Shown: one piece after another, positions 43,480 to 55,310 of the stretch
Layout of the letters: every line of letters starts with the position of its first letter
Numbering within the stretch: position 1 is the first letter of the stretch
Assembly (NCBI GenBank): GCA_037179385.1
Contig: CM074188.1
Span: 26,863,318-26,927,317, forward strand
Length of the DNA stretch: 64,000 nucleotides
DNA from: Holothuria scabra
Lineage: Eukaryota; Echinodermata; Holothuroidea; Aspidochirotida; Holothuriidae
Direction of reading: 5' to 3'
Made by a program: the position numbers and the translations under genes
Notes under the pieces: model-generated
Seen by the model: the letters and a program-made list of their open reading frames with translations, nothing else
What the model was told of the DNA's origin: nothing
The model's database searches: none

Positions 43480-43776
43480 AATATTAAAGCTGTATGAGAA
43501 ATTCCTCTTGTGTGTGGAGATCAAAGGTTTGAGGTGACAATTAGATCAAACTTTGTAGACTTAATATTTTTAGGGGGATAACTGTGAGGGATCTCATACC
43601 ATGGTGGTAGTACTTCCATACTCATTCTGTACTAAGCTTAATTTTGAATTACTCATGTTGATGGACATGTTGGTTAGGTGATCACTATTGTTTTTAAGGG
43701 GTCGAAAGGTCATTTTGGGTCACATGAGGTCAAGGAAGGCAAGGAATTACTAAGCCTGTTGGCTTTCTAGTTTTTC
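43480..43776 (+). mobile_element. Helentron-like subfamily 1, 3' fragment
   Basis: Two decayed units, then GGCAAGGAATT, the stem-loop AAGCCTGTTGGCTT and TCTAGTTTTT at 43738-43776. The 5' head is absent. Confidence 0.65.
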
Positions 43777-43799
43777 TTCTCCTTGAAGGATTGGTTAAT

Positions 43800-43937
43800 T
43801 AGTTAGATAAGCTTTAATGACACACCAACATTAATGTGTCATATAGTGTCATACTGTTCAAGTCTTCCCATTTAGTGGCCTCTTACCACAGGCAGGGAAT
43901 ACTGTGGGCATATTCTACAACCCCCAGCCCACAGGGG
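43800..43937 (+). repeat. Dispersed block shared with 35735-35905
   Basis: gtgtcatatagtgtcatact, ggcctcttaccacaggcagg, atactgtgggcatattctac and cccagcccacagggg match the block near 35800. Confidence 0.6.
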
Positions 43938-44334
43938 GGTTCTCCTTGAAGGAAAAAACTTTATTTACATCAATGCATTTTAACAGTATAACACCATGAC
44001 TGTAGTTTACATATTGATACTAATTACTGTAGTTTCTGTAGGGAAGAGCTTGATTGACAGATTGGGCATAGAACTGTAACATAAAAAAAAAATCTTATTT
44101 TTTCAAGTGAATACCTTAATTCTTTTTCCACTGGTGAGGAGCAGTACATGCAAATACTGTGGAGAGAAGTGAATGGTTAGTGCTGTGGAAGAAAGAAAAG
44201 CATTGGTAGAGCCTGTATTCCCACCCTTGACCCTAGCAGTGTTGCATCAAGACCAGCACGCTAGCCAACTGCGCTGTGAGCGCCGTTGTCGGTGAAGTGG
44301 TTCGAAATAATATCAGCGCTGTCTAGTAGTACTA

Positions 44335-44640
44335 TCTGTTATATATAGATATAGGTATATGTATATACATATACCTATAGCCAAGTATATACGTGTGCAT
44401 ATACATACAGGGTACCTACAGTAGGCCTATGCATATATTCGTATACGCATAGGCAAACCCTATGTATACATTCCTATGCATGCATACACCTACATATAGC
44501 CCACCCCAACCCTATACCTATGCATATAGGTATGCGTACTTAACCCTCAGACTAACCCTATCACTATGCGTACGTAATCTTAACCCTATGACTATACATA
44601 CATAACCCTAACCCTATTACTATGACGCAAGTTCCGTTCA
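44335..44640. repeat. TATA/GCATAC palindromes and CCCTA-rich degenerate minisatellite
   Basis: A perfect palindrome GGTATATGTATATACATATACC-type (about 44355-44377) is followed by repeated tatgcatata/cgtatacgcata motifs. After that come several aaccctat(g/c)actat units, including cataaccctaaccctat (about 44600). The latter resembles a decayed TTAGGG telomere-type tract. Confidence 0.6.
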
Positions 44641-44859
44641 CATAAACGCAATTAGAGTGCACAGTATGTATTGTGCCAAGAGTCTGAGAGTGTTCTGATG
44701 ACACATTTGGTCATGTATACTCAACAAGACTCAGCAATTAATTGAGATTTTTTCCATGTGAGGATGAGTTTTACAGAGTTGTGGGAGGGGCTTAAGTAAG
44801 TAGGTTAGGAAAATTTAAACTGTATGGGGTGAGAGGATCTGGCTTATAAATATCCCTAA

Positions 44860-45672
44860 TTAATGCGGCCTTCACACTATTCTGGGCAAGCTGCACAGGC
44901 TTGTTGCTGGCAAGGATTTTGTTGCACGCTGGAAAATTTCTGCAGGCAATTCAAGATTTTGGATGAGTTTTCCGTGTTTGATGCATGATACTTGCGTGGG
45001 TTTGCATGTTCTCCATGCGACATGCTTGCCACAAGCAAGAGAGTTCCATGTTAGCTCTTACGGGCACTGCGGGCTACTTGCATGCCAGTCACGTTACCTG
45101 CGTGAGAGTTGCCTGCAATGCAAGAGGTTTACATGTGCCGATTGCAGGCGTATTCATATGGCAGAGGTAGTTGCAGAATGCCAGCAACTTGCCCGCAGCA
45201 AGCCCTTGGATTACCAGCAGGGAGGCAGTAACTTGCTTGCCAAATGCCCTCACTTTATTGACACTCTGAAAGCAAGTCTGCAGTACCAATACCATTCCTT
45301 GTCTGCAAAATGCACACTCTGTGCCAGCATCTGACGCACGCTCTTGAGAAATTGCCACATGATCCACGACTAAACTACTTTCTTCAAGTGGGTTAACCAC
45401 TGGTGACTTGCAGCCGCTACAAGCCTCCTGCGGGTGTGCCTCTGGAAACTCTGCAAGCAAACTCCCACAGTTCACCCAGAACAAGTTTTGAGTATGTTCA
45501 AAACTTGTTTGTGGGCAATTTTCACTTCCGTTTGCACCTGCGGGCAAGTACCGGCAAGACCTGGGTGAAATACCGTTAGGTCCATGCTATCTGCATGGAA
45601 TTTCGCACAGCACAAATCGTCACCCGCAAGTTGCATGCAGTGCTTGCCTGGAATTGTGTGACAGGGGCTTAA
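44860..45672. mobile_element. TTAA-flanked non-autonomous DNA transposon
   Basis: TTAA at both ends (44860, 45669). Inverted termini TTAATGCGGCCTTCACACTA and (reverse complement) TTAAGCCCCTGTCACACAAT, then ATTC(T/C)(G/A)GGCAAGC. About 813 bp, rich in CTTGC/GCAAG motifs in both orientations. Cysteine-rich frames inside arise from this motif and are not genes. Confidence 0.75.
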
Positions 45673-46045
45673 GCTGTTAGTGATCACATTTTAGCCATAA
45701 TTTACTCTAAAACTTGAATCCATGGGGGAAGTTTAAACCTCAGAAACAGTTTCTTAGCTGAATCCATGATTGGATGTTCTGTATTCATCTTGTTGTACAT
45801 GGATGGAATGTGCTATCATAATCAAGCTGTCTTCATTAAAATGTTATTGTAGAAATGTTGGTCATATTGCCCACACTATTTTCAGGACAATTTTCATCTT
45901 CCTAGACTGTTACAGTTCTCCCAGCTGTGCAGTTTGTAGCTCTTCCCATAACTGTATAAAGCATCACCTTGATCAGTCACTAATCTATTTTTATTGCTAA
46001 TGGTCAGGGCCCAGTAAGCATACAAAGCTTGAAGTGTAAACTGAC

Positions 46046-46201
46046 ATAGACCTATTTCCAAATAGCAATTACAAAGGATTGTGGGATAAAGTTTTGGTGT
46101 GTGTTATTTTTCACCACAGTAAAATGTCATTGACAATGACGACACACACCCAAAACTCTATCCCACAATTCATTGTAATTGCTATTTGGAAACAGGTCTA
46201 T
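46046..46201. mobile_element. Hairpin MITE, 156 bp
   Basis: Two arms of about 60 bp are inverted copies: atagacctatttccaaatag and the right-arm complement atagacctgtttccaaatag, then gcaattacaa. The loop is about 35 bp. No ORF. Confidence 0.85.
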
Positions 46202-47894
46202 TGAAACACTTTCTCTAAAATTTTTGGAAGGTAATTCACCCTGTATCTCTTTAATTTTCAAGTTTGATCCAATTATTAAGGAGCACTTGCCAACTGAGGA
46301 TTTTCTAACCCTCACTCTAAAAATTTATTTTGAGGTAATGATAAAATTGCTTTAAAATTTGAAGCTTTATCCCTTAAGTGACATTTTACTAAACCAAACT
46401 GTTTTTTGTCCCTTTCAATTTGTTGAAAACCATTTGAAACCCTTTGGAGACTGGGGTTACTGAATGAAATGTGGAAATTATAGGGTGCATCTAGATTTTC
46501 ACGTTCATTCTGTAGTGTTCATTCTATTTCATTTGTTATTTTTATGTTCTATAGCTGTGAGGGATTAGTGATTAATCAATGATTAACAGTTGTTTGGTGA
46601 AAGACCACTTTTAATTAATCACTTGTCATAAAACATACGGTACTCGATCCATCACTGCACTGCTTTAATCTTACCTAAAATTTTCCTTTTTTTTAAGTGG
46701 AACAGGTAACTCCAAGTTAAAAACCATTTACAGAATGAAAGAAAAAGATCAAAAAGACAGAAATCCATGGCCCTTTATTTCCTGCTATGAAACGGAGAAT
46801 GTCCAACAGATAATTTACGTTTAAACATTGCCGTGCATACAGATTGTCATTCATGTGTCATTCAAGTGTATAAAAGATGACGAAACGTGTGTGGCATAAA
46901 CCAAACATTACACGCAAAACATACGTTAGGACATGTAATGCAACTCTGCAATATCTATATCCAATGCTCTAAATTTTCATAGGTTGATACTGGTGTACAT
47001 AAAATATTATGGATATTTTTCATAAGAATTAAAAGAAAGGAATGGAGGGAGATTGAAACACATCATTTTGGTATTTTTGCAAAAGGCGGTGGTTACGATC
47101 AGTAGAAAAACTGTCTGGGCCTAAAGAGGGAGTTACATAGATAACTGTTGCAATTAAAAGATAGATCAAAGCCTATTGTTTCACAGTTTGTATACGCTAA
47201 CACTATAATGCAGCAGCCGGAGAGCACTGACTTGCTTACTTCCAGTTTTACTGTAAAGAATGGTCCTCTGTTACTATATAGATTATTTCTGAACAAACAT
47301 TTCAGAACAAGATAGTTCCAAACTCTGAACCAAAAATGAATTTTTAATTCCTACTATGTATTTCAGAATTCGCATTTATTGAATAAATCTGTGGGCCTAG
47401 TATTTGATGTTAGGATGCTAATTGTTACATGGAACGATTGGGCAGTTTGGGGGGAATTCCCATTTGGAAGCAATTCTTCGATTAATCATCAATTAATCGA
47501 AAAAATATGTGATTGAATAATTGACTCATTAATTGGAAATTGACAACCCTATTGTGTTCATTCTTTACAAATTAGTTGCTCATTCTTGGCATTCTTGACC
47601 TGTATTCAGATTTTGTCCATCAGAATACTATTAGATGATACTATTCATTAACGGTGTATTTGGGATTTTTTAATATACAGTCTAGATACTCAATTATATC
47701 AAAAACAATTCCAAAAGGGAAGTGAGACAGCTTTTTTCCAGGATTTATATGAATCGAGGTGGGGGAGGTGGGGGGATTTTATATTTCCAAAAGTCATGTC
47801 TAGTACGATTATGGATTATGTGTGTTTTGTATTATTTGTAAAGTACATGCTCAGTGGAAACTTTTTTGAGAATTAGTGTAAGGTGTGCTTTCAG

Positions 47895-47982
47895 GCCAAG
47901 TCGCCCCCAACCAACTTGGCCCCAAGCCCAAGCCAAGTCGGCCCCAAACCAAGTCGGCCCCAAGCGAAGTCGGCCCCAGTAT
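47895..47982. repeat. 16-bp minisatellite CCAAGTCGGCCCCAAG
   Basis: Five to six units; related to the inverted array at 52605-52755. Confidence 0.8.
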
Positions 47983-48484
47983 GAAAAATTAGTGGAAAAT
48001 AGTGACTTTCATTGATACTTCTTATACATTATGGAAAATAGTGACTTTCTTGAAATTTTCTCTTCCCACGCCAGTTTTTAATGGACAATCCTGGTAGCAG
48101 TGTGAATGAATGGACATTTCCTTACAATCTCATAGTCATACCGTGTAAGGCCTGTAGTGTTTCACAGGGGCAAGGGAGCAGTTTCACCCAGAGATTTGCT
48201 AACCCCAAAATTAATAATCACGCAAATTTTCAGGTGACCTTGTTATTAAAGTACAAGCCAATAGCATGGCTAGACGCGTTTCACACAGAAAAAAATATTT
48301 CAAGGCTCATCAGTAGCGTGATATAAATCAGCTTACAGTGCTAGGGTCATCACGTACAAACGGTATTATCAAAACAAAACAAATTCCCAAGTGTCAGAAT
48401 GGTAGCCCAACTCTCGGTTCTTTTTGGATATATTACTCGGATTTTGGGCTTATCTGTTGGCTATTGTTTTATATATGCTCCAGT

Positions 48485-49874
48485 TTTTGGTTTCGATGAA
48501 AAGAGAAACCTATGCATTCATGATGGCGTGTGTGTGTGTGTGCCTGTGTATGTATGTGTGTGTGTATGTGTGTTCGTGACACTTTGCTTGTTTACACGAT
48601 ATCTTGAGAAGGGAAGATATGACAGTTTTCAAACTTGGTACACAGATACCCCTTACTGAGAGGAAGAACCCTATTTATTATTTTGGTTGAGGTCAAAGGT
48701 CATCTGGGGTCACAGGGGTCAAAAACCGAAATCTTTGTTTACACAATATCTCAAGATAGAAAACTTGGATTAATTTCAAACTTGATATGTAGATGCATTA
48801 TGATGTAAGGAAGAACCCTATTGATTTTGGTGGAGGTCAAAGGTCATTTGGGGTCACTTGGGGTAAAACCCGGAAATCCTTGTTCACACGATATCTTATG
48901 GTAGGAAACTTGGATTAATTTCAAACTTGATATGTTGATGCATTATGATGTAAGAAAGAATCGTATTGATTTTGGTGGAGGTCAAAGGTCATTTGGGGTC
49001 ACATGGGGTCAAACCCCGAAATCCTTGTTTTCACGATATCTCATGGTCGGAAACTTTGATTCATTTCAAACTTGATATGTTGATGCGTTAAGATGTAAGA
49101 AAGAACCGGGTATATTTTCGTGGAGGTCAATGGTCATTTGGGGTCACATGGGGTCAAACCCTGAAATCCCTGTTTACACTATATCTCAAGGTAGGAAACT
49201 TTGATTCATTTCAAACTTCATATGTTGATGCGTTATGATGTGAGGAAGAACCCAATTTATTTTGGTGGAAGTCAAAGGTCATTTGGGGTCACGCGGGGTC
49301 AAACCCAGAAATCCTTGTATACATGATGCATCATGGTAGGAAAGTTGGATTCATTTCAATCTTGATAGGTTGATGCGTTATGATGTAAGAAAGAACCCGA
49401 CCAATTTTGGTGGAGGTCAAAGGTCATTTGGGGTCACATGGGGTCCAAACCCTGAAATCCTTGTTTACATGATACATCATTGTAGGAAAGTTGGATTCAT
49501 TTCAGACTTGATATGTTGATGTATTATGATGTAAAGAAGAATCCTATTCATTTTGGTGGAGGTCAAAGGTCATTTGGGGTCAGAAGGGGACAAATCGTGA
49601 AAAACTTTTTAACACAATATCTCAAGGTAGGAAGCTTGGATTGATTTCAAACTTGATATGTTGATGTGTTATGATGTAAGCAGCTTGTTTGTATGTAAAA
49701 AAAAAAAAAAAATTTGTAGAAATGTTTTGGTTAAAAGAAAAACCAGTTACTAACAGGTGGAGTCAAAGGTCACTTTGTGTCACCAGTTGTTACAAGAAAT
49801 GTAGCATTTCATTGAAAAGAGCATGTATGTATCATCGAAACCTCAATGCATTTTTGCATTCTGGTTTTTTTTTT
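48485..49874 (+). mobile_element. Helentron-like element, subfamily 2, full-length
   Basis: Head GGTTTCGATGAAAAGAGAAACC-type hairpin (48489), (TG)n, gtgacactttgcttgtttac, and about eight 145-bp units (boxes near 48690, 48835, 48980, 49123, 49268, 49413, 49560, 49757). The 3' end has ATCGAAACC (49834), the stem-loop AATGC-ATTTTT-GCATT (49845-49860) and CTGGTTTTTTTTTT. No coding capacity. Confidence 0.8.
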
Positions 49875-50672
49875 CATTGGTAAGGCATTGAGGTCACGGG
49901 GCGCGTCAAGATCTAATATTGTGAGGGAGTGGGGGCGTATTACAGTATGTGTATAAAGGACATATTACTACTACAATGGCATAAACCGGATTATATAAGG
50001 GGCTAACTGCACAGCCTGGACGCCGGCTGGGGAATGGGTTTACAAGATTATGTAGGAGGAGGGGTGTCCATCGCCTTTGAGAAATTTTGGCCATTAAAGT
50101 TCCTTTACAGAAGCAATCTGGTGCAATATTGCCATCATTTGAAGTTTTTTTTTCGATTTTTAGGTGTGTATGGGCAACACTTATGGTTGTATCCTTTGCC
50201 TTTTTTTCAAAATTCGATTCAGGGCCGTAGAAAAATCCCTTCCCCCTTGACGTCAAATTTAGTAGGCTCATATAGTTGACAAAACAAGGTTCAGTCCACC
50301 CACATATCAACCAATGACACGCCACATTTGATACTCCACTTTGATGGTGATGTGAACTCAGACAATGCCCCTCCCCCTAAATTCCCCCCCCCTTCCCAAC
50401 CTGGAGTTAAAATCCTGCCATTGACTTAATTCATTTGCATACATTTGGCACCCTGAAAATTTTTTTTCGCCCACCCCATCCCATTTTTCGCAAATGACAC
50501 TGACGGACTAGGCCCCGTTGGCTGACGGGTATCATACATGCAGAGAAAATTTTCAACTAGCCCAGTTGTCTAAAGTGCCTCTCATATTGTCGGAATGGCA
50601 CTTTTAAATTTCCCAGTCTAGGGGGCCGCTAAGATCTGTTCTTTCAATGGCCAGGTGTTTATTTCATTTTTT

Positions 50673-52378
50673 GATTCCTTGCCGTAGGCAGGCAAGGAAT
50701 CTATGCGATGGTGATGTCGTGTGTGTGTGTGTGTGTGTGTGCGCGTATGTGACGCTTTGGCTTGTAAACACGATATCTCAAGAAGGGTAAGTCTGAGGGA
50801 TCTCATACTTGGCATGTGGAATGCCCATATTGAGTAGATGATCCCTATTGTTTTTGGTGGACGTCAAAGGTCACTTGGGGTCACGAGAGGTCAAAAGGTC
50901 AAAATCTTGTAAACACGATATCTCGAGAACGGTACATGTGACTATGCTCATATTTGGTGTGTGGGTTGGTCATATTGAGTAGATGATCCCTATCGATTTT
51001 CTTGGAGGTCAAAGGTCATTTGGGGTCACGAGAGGTCAATGGGTAAATTCCTTAGAAATTGCTTGTAAACAGGGTATCTCAAGAAGGGTAAGTGTGACTA
51101 ATCTCATATTTGGTGTGTGCATTGGCCATATTGAGTAGATGATCCCTATTGTTTTTGGTGTAGATCAAAGGTCATTTGGGGTCACTAGAGGTCAAAAGGT
51201 CAAAACTTCATAAACACGATATCTCGAGAACGGTACATGTGACTATGCTCATATTTAATGTGTGGGTTGGTCATATTAAGTAGATGATCCCTGTCGATTT
51301 TCGTGGTGGTCAATGGTCATTTGGGGTCACGAGAGGTCAAAAGGTCAAAACTTCGTAAACACGATTTCTCGAGAACGGTACATGTGACTATACTCATATT
51401 TGGTGTGTGGGTTGGTCATATTGAGTAGATGATCCCTGTTGTTTTTGGTGGAGGTCAAAGGTCATTTGGGGTCACGAGAGGTCAAAAGGTCAAAACTACG
51501 TAAACACGATATCTCGAGAACGGTACATGTGACTATGCTCATATTTGGTGTGTGGGTTGGTCATATTGAGTAGATGATCCCTTTTATTTTGGTGGACGTC
51601 AAAGGTCATTTGGGGTCACGAGAGGTCAAAAGGTCAAAACTTCATAAACACGGTATCTCAAGAATGGTACATGTGACTATGCTCATATTTGGTGTGTGGG
51701 TTGGTCATATTGAGTAGATAATCCCTATTGATTTTCGTGGCGGTCAAAGGTCATTTGGGGTCACGAGAGGTCAATAGGTAAATTTCTTAAAAATTGCTTT
51801 TAAACACGGTATCTCAAGAAGAGTAAGTGTGACTAATCTCATATTCGGTGTGTGCCTTGGCCATATTGAGTAGATGATCCCTATCGTTTTTGGTGGAGGT
51901 CAAAGGTCATTTGGGGTCATGAGAGGTCAAAAGGTCAAAACTTCGAAAACACGATATCTCAAGAACGGTACATGTGACTGTGCTCATATTTAGTGTGTGG
52001 ATTGGTCATATTGAGTAGATGATCCCTATTGATTCTCTGAAAGGTCAAAGTTCATTTGGAGTCAGCCTGTTCAAAGCCTGAAAAGCTTTCCTGCACAGTC
52101 TTTCAAGAAATGTCACTTGTAGGGTCCTGTAACTTGTCCTGTAGATGGCACATAGTGAATACATGGTCCCAGAAGTTTTTGGTGGAGGTCAAATGTCATT
52201 TGGGTTCACAACGGGCAAGGGGGATCTCAATGTAGGAAGATTGGATGCCTTGCATGTGTACTTTGTGGGCACATTATGGAGCCCTGTTAATTGAAAAACA
52301 TTGCCAAGCAATGTCAGTGTGAAAAAAGGCCTTACATTTCAGCGGCAAGGAATCACTAAGCCTTTTGGCTTTCTGGTT
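50673..52378 (+). mobile_element. Helentron-like element, subfamily 1, full-length
   Basis: Head GATTCCTTGCC/GGCAAGGAATC (50673, 50691), gatggtgatgtcg, (TG)n and gcttgtaaacacgatatctc. About ten units of 145-160 bp follow, with gtcaaaggtcatttggggtc and acgagaggtcaaaaggtcaa. The 3' end has GGCAAGGAATC (52344), the stem-loop AAGCCTTTTGGCTT and TCTGGTTAA. 1.7 kb with both ends present. Confidence 0.8.
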
Positions 52379-52604
52379 AATAATAATTAGCCTATAATAG
52401 CACAAGGAAAATCCATACTTTCAAAGGTCGTTCAGAACTTGTGTTCAGAACCTGTGTGAGAGATAATATCACGCAAGTCATCACCTCTTGAGATACCAAC
52501 GTAAATTAGGCCTACACTTGTTGTAGAACCAACCTGTGTGAGAGATAATATCAGGCAGGTCACTTTTGCATAATTTAAGTGTAGAAAATCACACCATTTT
52601 TCAT

Positions 52605-52757
52605 ATTGGGGCTGACTTGGCTTGGGGACGAGTTGGCTTGGGGCTGAGTTGACTTGGGGCCAACTTGGCTTGGGACCGAGTTGGTTGGGGATGAGTTGGC
52701 TTGAGGCCAGGTTGGTTGGGGGCGAGTTGGTTTCGGGAGGACTTGGCCTGCTTCGTA
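52605..52757. repeat. 16-bp minisatellite CGAGTTGGCTTGGGGC, inverted relative of 47895
   Basis: Eight to nine units reading as the complement of the 47895 array. The flank tttttcatattgggg also matches the inverted flank near 47978, so the two loci are inverted copies. Pro/Ser-rich minus-strand frames are artefacts of the repeat. Confidence 0.8.
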
Positions 52758-53246
52758 AGGTGCAGGCCAAGGCCATTCCAATTTTGAGAAATTGATGTTA
52801 ATATTTGTCGTTTCGGAGGCGTCATTTTCTGTTAACATTTGCTAACAGACATTTCAGTTTAGTTACAACGATAAAAATACTGCTCCCAGCTCTCCAATCA
52901 TTCTTTACTAAATGTTTCATAACAGTACTTCCAGTTGGAAGGTAACTTTACCAGATCCGAGGACTTTTTTTAATTTTGTGGCAGCACAGCAACTCAGCAA
53001 AGTAAGTTTTACGTTAATAATTTTGAAGCCTCCAAAGCATTCCCAGATGTTCCAACAGAATCACCTTTCATGATTGGATTGGCAATGGAATGGGTGATCG
53101 TGGCAATGAAGGTCCTGGGTGAAACATGATGCTCACCATGGGCTAGACCTGAAAGAAGTTCATCCAAGAGATAATTTCCCCAAAAAAGCAATGTACGAGC
53201 TTGTTCTTGCTAAAAGTGATTTCAGCGAACAATTTACCATCTATTT

Positions 53247-53324
53247 GATAAAATCTCAGTCAAAAACAAGTAAAATGTGCTGCAAAGACAGCACATTTTA
53301 CTTGTTTTTGACAGAGATTTTATC
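53247..53324. repeat. Near-perfect 35-bp hairpin
   Basis: Left arm GATAAAATCTCAGTCAAAAA then CAAGTAAAATGTGCT. The right arm is its complement with one mismatch, separated by an 8-nt loop (gcaaagac). No terminal motif or second copy seen here. Confidence 0.85.
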
Positions 53325-53951
53325 ACAAGAGGCTTGGGGAAATTGGTAGATAATTTTCACTCTAGATATACCGAGACTGTACAGGAGTCATTGGAGCTTA
53401 CACCCCAAACAATGTCATTGTAACTGAAAGATCCATACCCTAGGAGCCCAGGAAAATAAGTCCTGTTTTGACAAGAGCCATATGCTCTTTGAGGCCATGT
53501 GTGTGAGGCCAGTAGCTTAATTTAGATTTTGGATTTAACAATGGGCGTGGTCAGCAGGTAGAAAAAAATTGACGCCGAGTGATTCTGTGGGTAATTTGCA
53601 CTGGCGATGGGGATGTAAAAAAGGTGAAGAAATAGGTTTATGCCTTTGTGTGATCATGGAAGTATTATTTCCAATGAGTATTTCTTTTTGCAACTAATGC
53701 GGTAAAATATGTAAGAATAGGAGTTTAAAACAAGAGAGCTGTTTAGCAGGGAAGCTGTTATGCAAGTCATGGCAATGATTATAAAATGATGATTGGACAA
53801 ATGAAATGATCATTTGCATATGGGGTAGTGAGGAACTAATTGAAAAAGCTTCAGTGCAAGCTCTAACTCTTGGCTATTGAGATGATAATATTATGTAAGG
53901 CCAGTGATTTTCATAGTAAGTGATTCTGTGGGCCATCCCGTCCTGAACATA

Positions 53952-54528
53952 CAGACCTATCAACTCTCCCGGTTTTGCTGGGACACTCCCGGTTTTTGCC
54001 CAAATCTCCCGGCCTCCCGGTTTCATACCCTAATCTCCCGGTTTTTTACTGTTCCGTTCGTAAATTGCAACATTTCTGAAAATAGCCAAAGCAATTAATA
54101 CTAACCTTGGCTGATAAAGATTTGAGCAATCTGCCACATTAATAAGCGTATTCTGCTTCGTTAGACTGTTTGCGCTCGCCTCACGTCTAGTCTACATGCA
54201 TACAGTACAGCGTACATTTACCTGCAACGTACGTAGATTTCATCAAAGGCAACTTGCACTGCATTGTGCATGTCGTGCACCTGCACTCAGTTCAATTCAT
54301 ACTTAGCACGTACACAAGTTGTTGCGAATTCTGCATCGATGATACGACCGGCCCTCGTAACTTTTTCCCAGGACAAATGAGGGCGTATACGTAGGCTACT
54401 CATTTTTGAGTATTTTTACCATTTCAGATTAAAATTACTAACCTCCCTATTTTTACTCAATCTCCCTATATTTTGGCACTGAAAAATGAATTCTCCCTAT
54501 TTTGGAGTCAGATAGGTTGACAGGTCTG
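53952..54528. mobile_element. hAT-type MITE with 8-bp target duplication
   Basis: Inverted ends CAGACCTATCAAC and (complement) CAGACCTGTCAACC. Flanks TGAACATA (53944) and TGAACACA (54529) are an 8-bp duplication with one change. The left side has tandem CTCCCGGTTTT motifs and the right side CTCCCTATTTT. 577 bp, no transposase. Confidence 0.8.
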
Positions 54529-54749
54529 TGAACACACCATATTTGTTAACTGAATCCTCCAAAACACATTATCTTGAAAATGAGAATTTTGGTAAGACAA
54601 ATGCAATTACTCTAGGATTTATTGTACTGTTGTTTTGGTCTACATTCCTCCCAGCTTATGTAATGAACAAGACAAACATATTGCAAGGGTCTGGTATTCA
54701 TCCAATTTGGAACTATTTGTTTGACCGGGTCAGTTTGGATGGAAAAGCA

Positions 54750-55310
54750 TTTCATAACATCTCAAGATAGGAAACTTGGGTAAATTTTGTACTTTGTATG
54801 TGGATCAGTTATCCTGAGAGGACAATACCTATTGTTGTTTTGGTGGAGGTCAAATATCATCTAGGATAACCAGGGGGTAAAAGTGTGAAAAACTTGTTAA
54901 AATGATATCTCTAGACAGGAAACTTGGATAGATTTCATACTTGGTATTTGGATGGGATAAACTAAGAGGATGGTCCCTATTGTTTCTAGTGGAGGTCAAA
55001 GGTTATCTGGGGTCACCAGTGGTAAAAGTCTGAAAAACTTGTTAACATGATATCTCAAGATAGGAAACTTGGATAGATTTCATACTTGGGGTGTGTGGAT
55101 GCACTTTAGTAAGAGGATAGACCCTATTGGTTTTGGTTGATGTCAAAGGTCATCTTGGGTCACCAGGGTCAGAGTGTGAAAAACTTGTTAACACCATTTT
55201 AAAATTGGACACTTACATATATTTCATATTTGGTATGTGGAAATGTCATGGTGGAAAGATGGTGTCTTCTGTTGTTAGAGAAGGTCATCTGGGGTAACAC
55301 AAAAGTTATT
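54750..55310 (+). mobile_element. Helentron-like minisatellite block without ends
   Basis: Four units with catctcaagataggaaactt, ggatagatttcatacttggt and ggtggaggtcaaaggttatc. No head hairpin or tail stem-loop, so it is a fragment, closest to subfamily 2. Confidence 0.65.

Noticed and set aside
44963..45334. Cysteine-rich 123-codon frame resembling a small secreted or zinc-finger protein
   Set aside because: It lies wholly inside a TTAA-ended transposon, and the cysteines come from repeated CTTGC/TGCAAG motifs.
52432..52838. Pro/Ser/Gln-rich repetitive protein on the minus strand
   Set aside because: All three frames are open because of a 16-bp minisatellite; no start context or splice signals.
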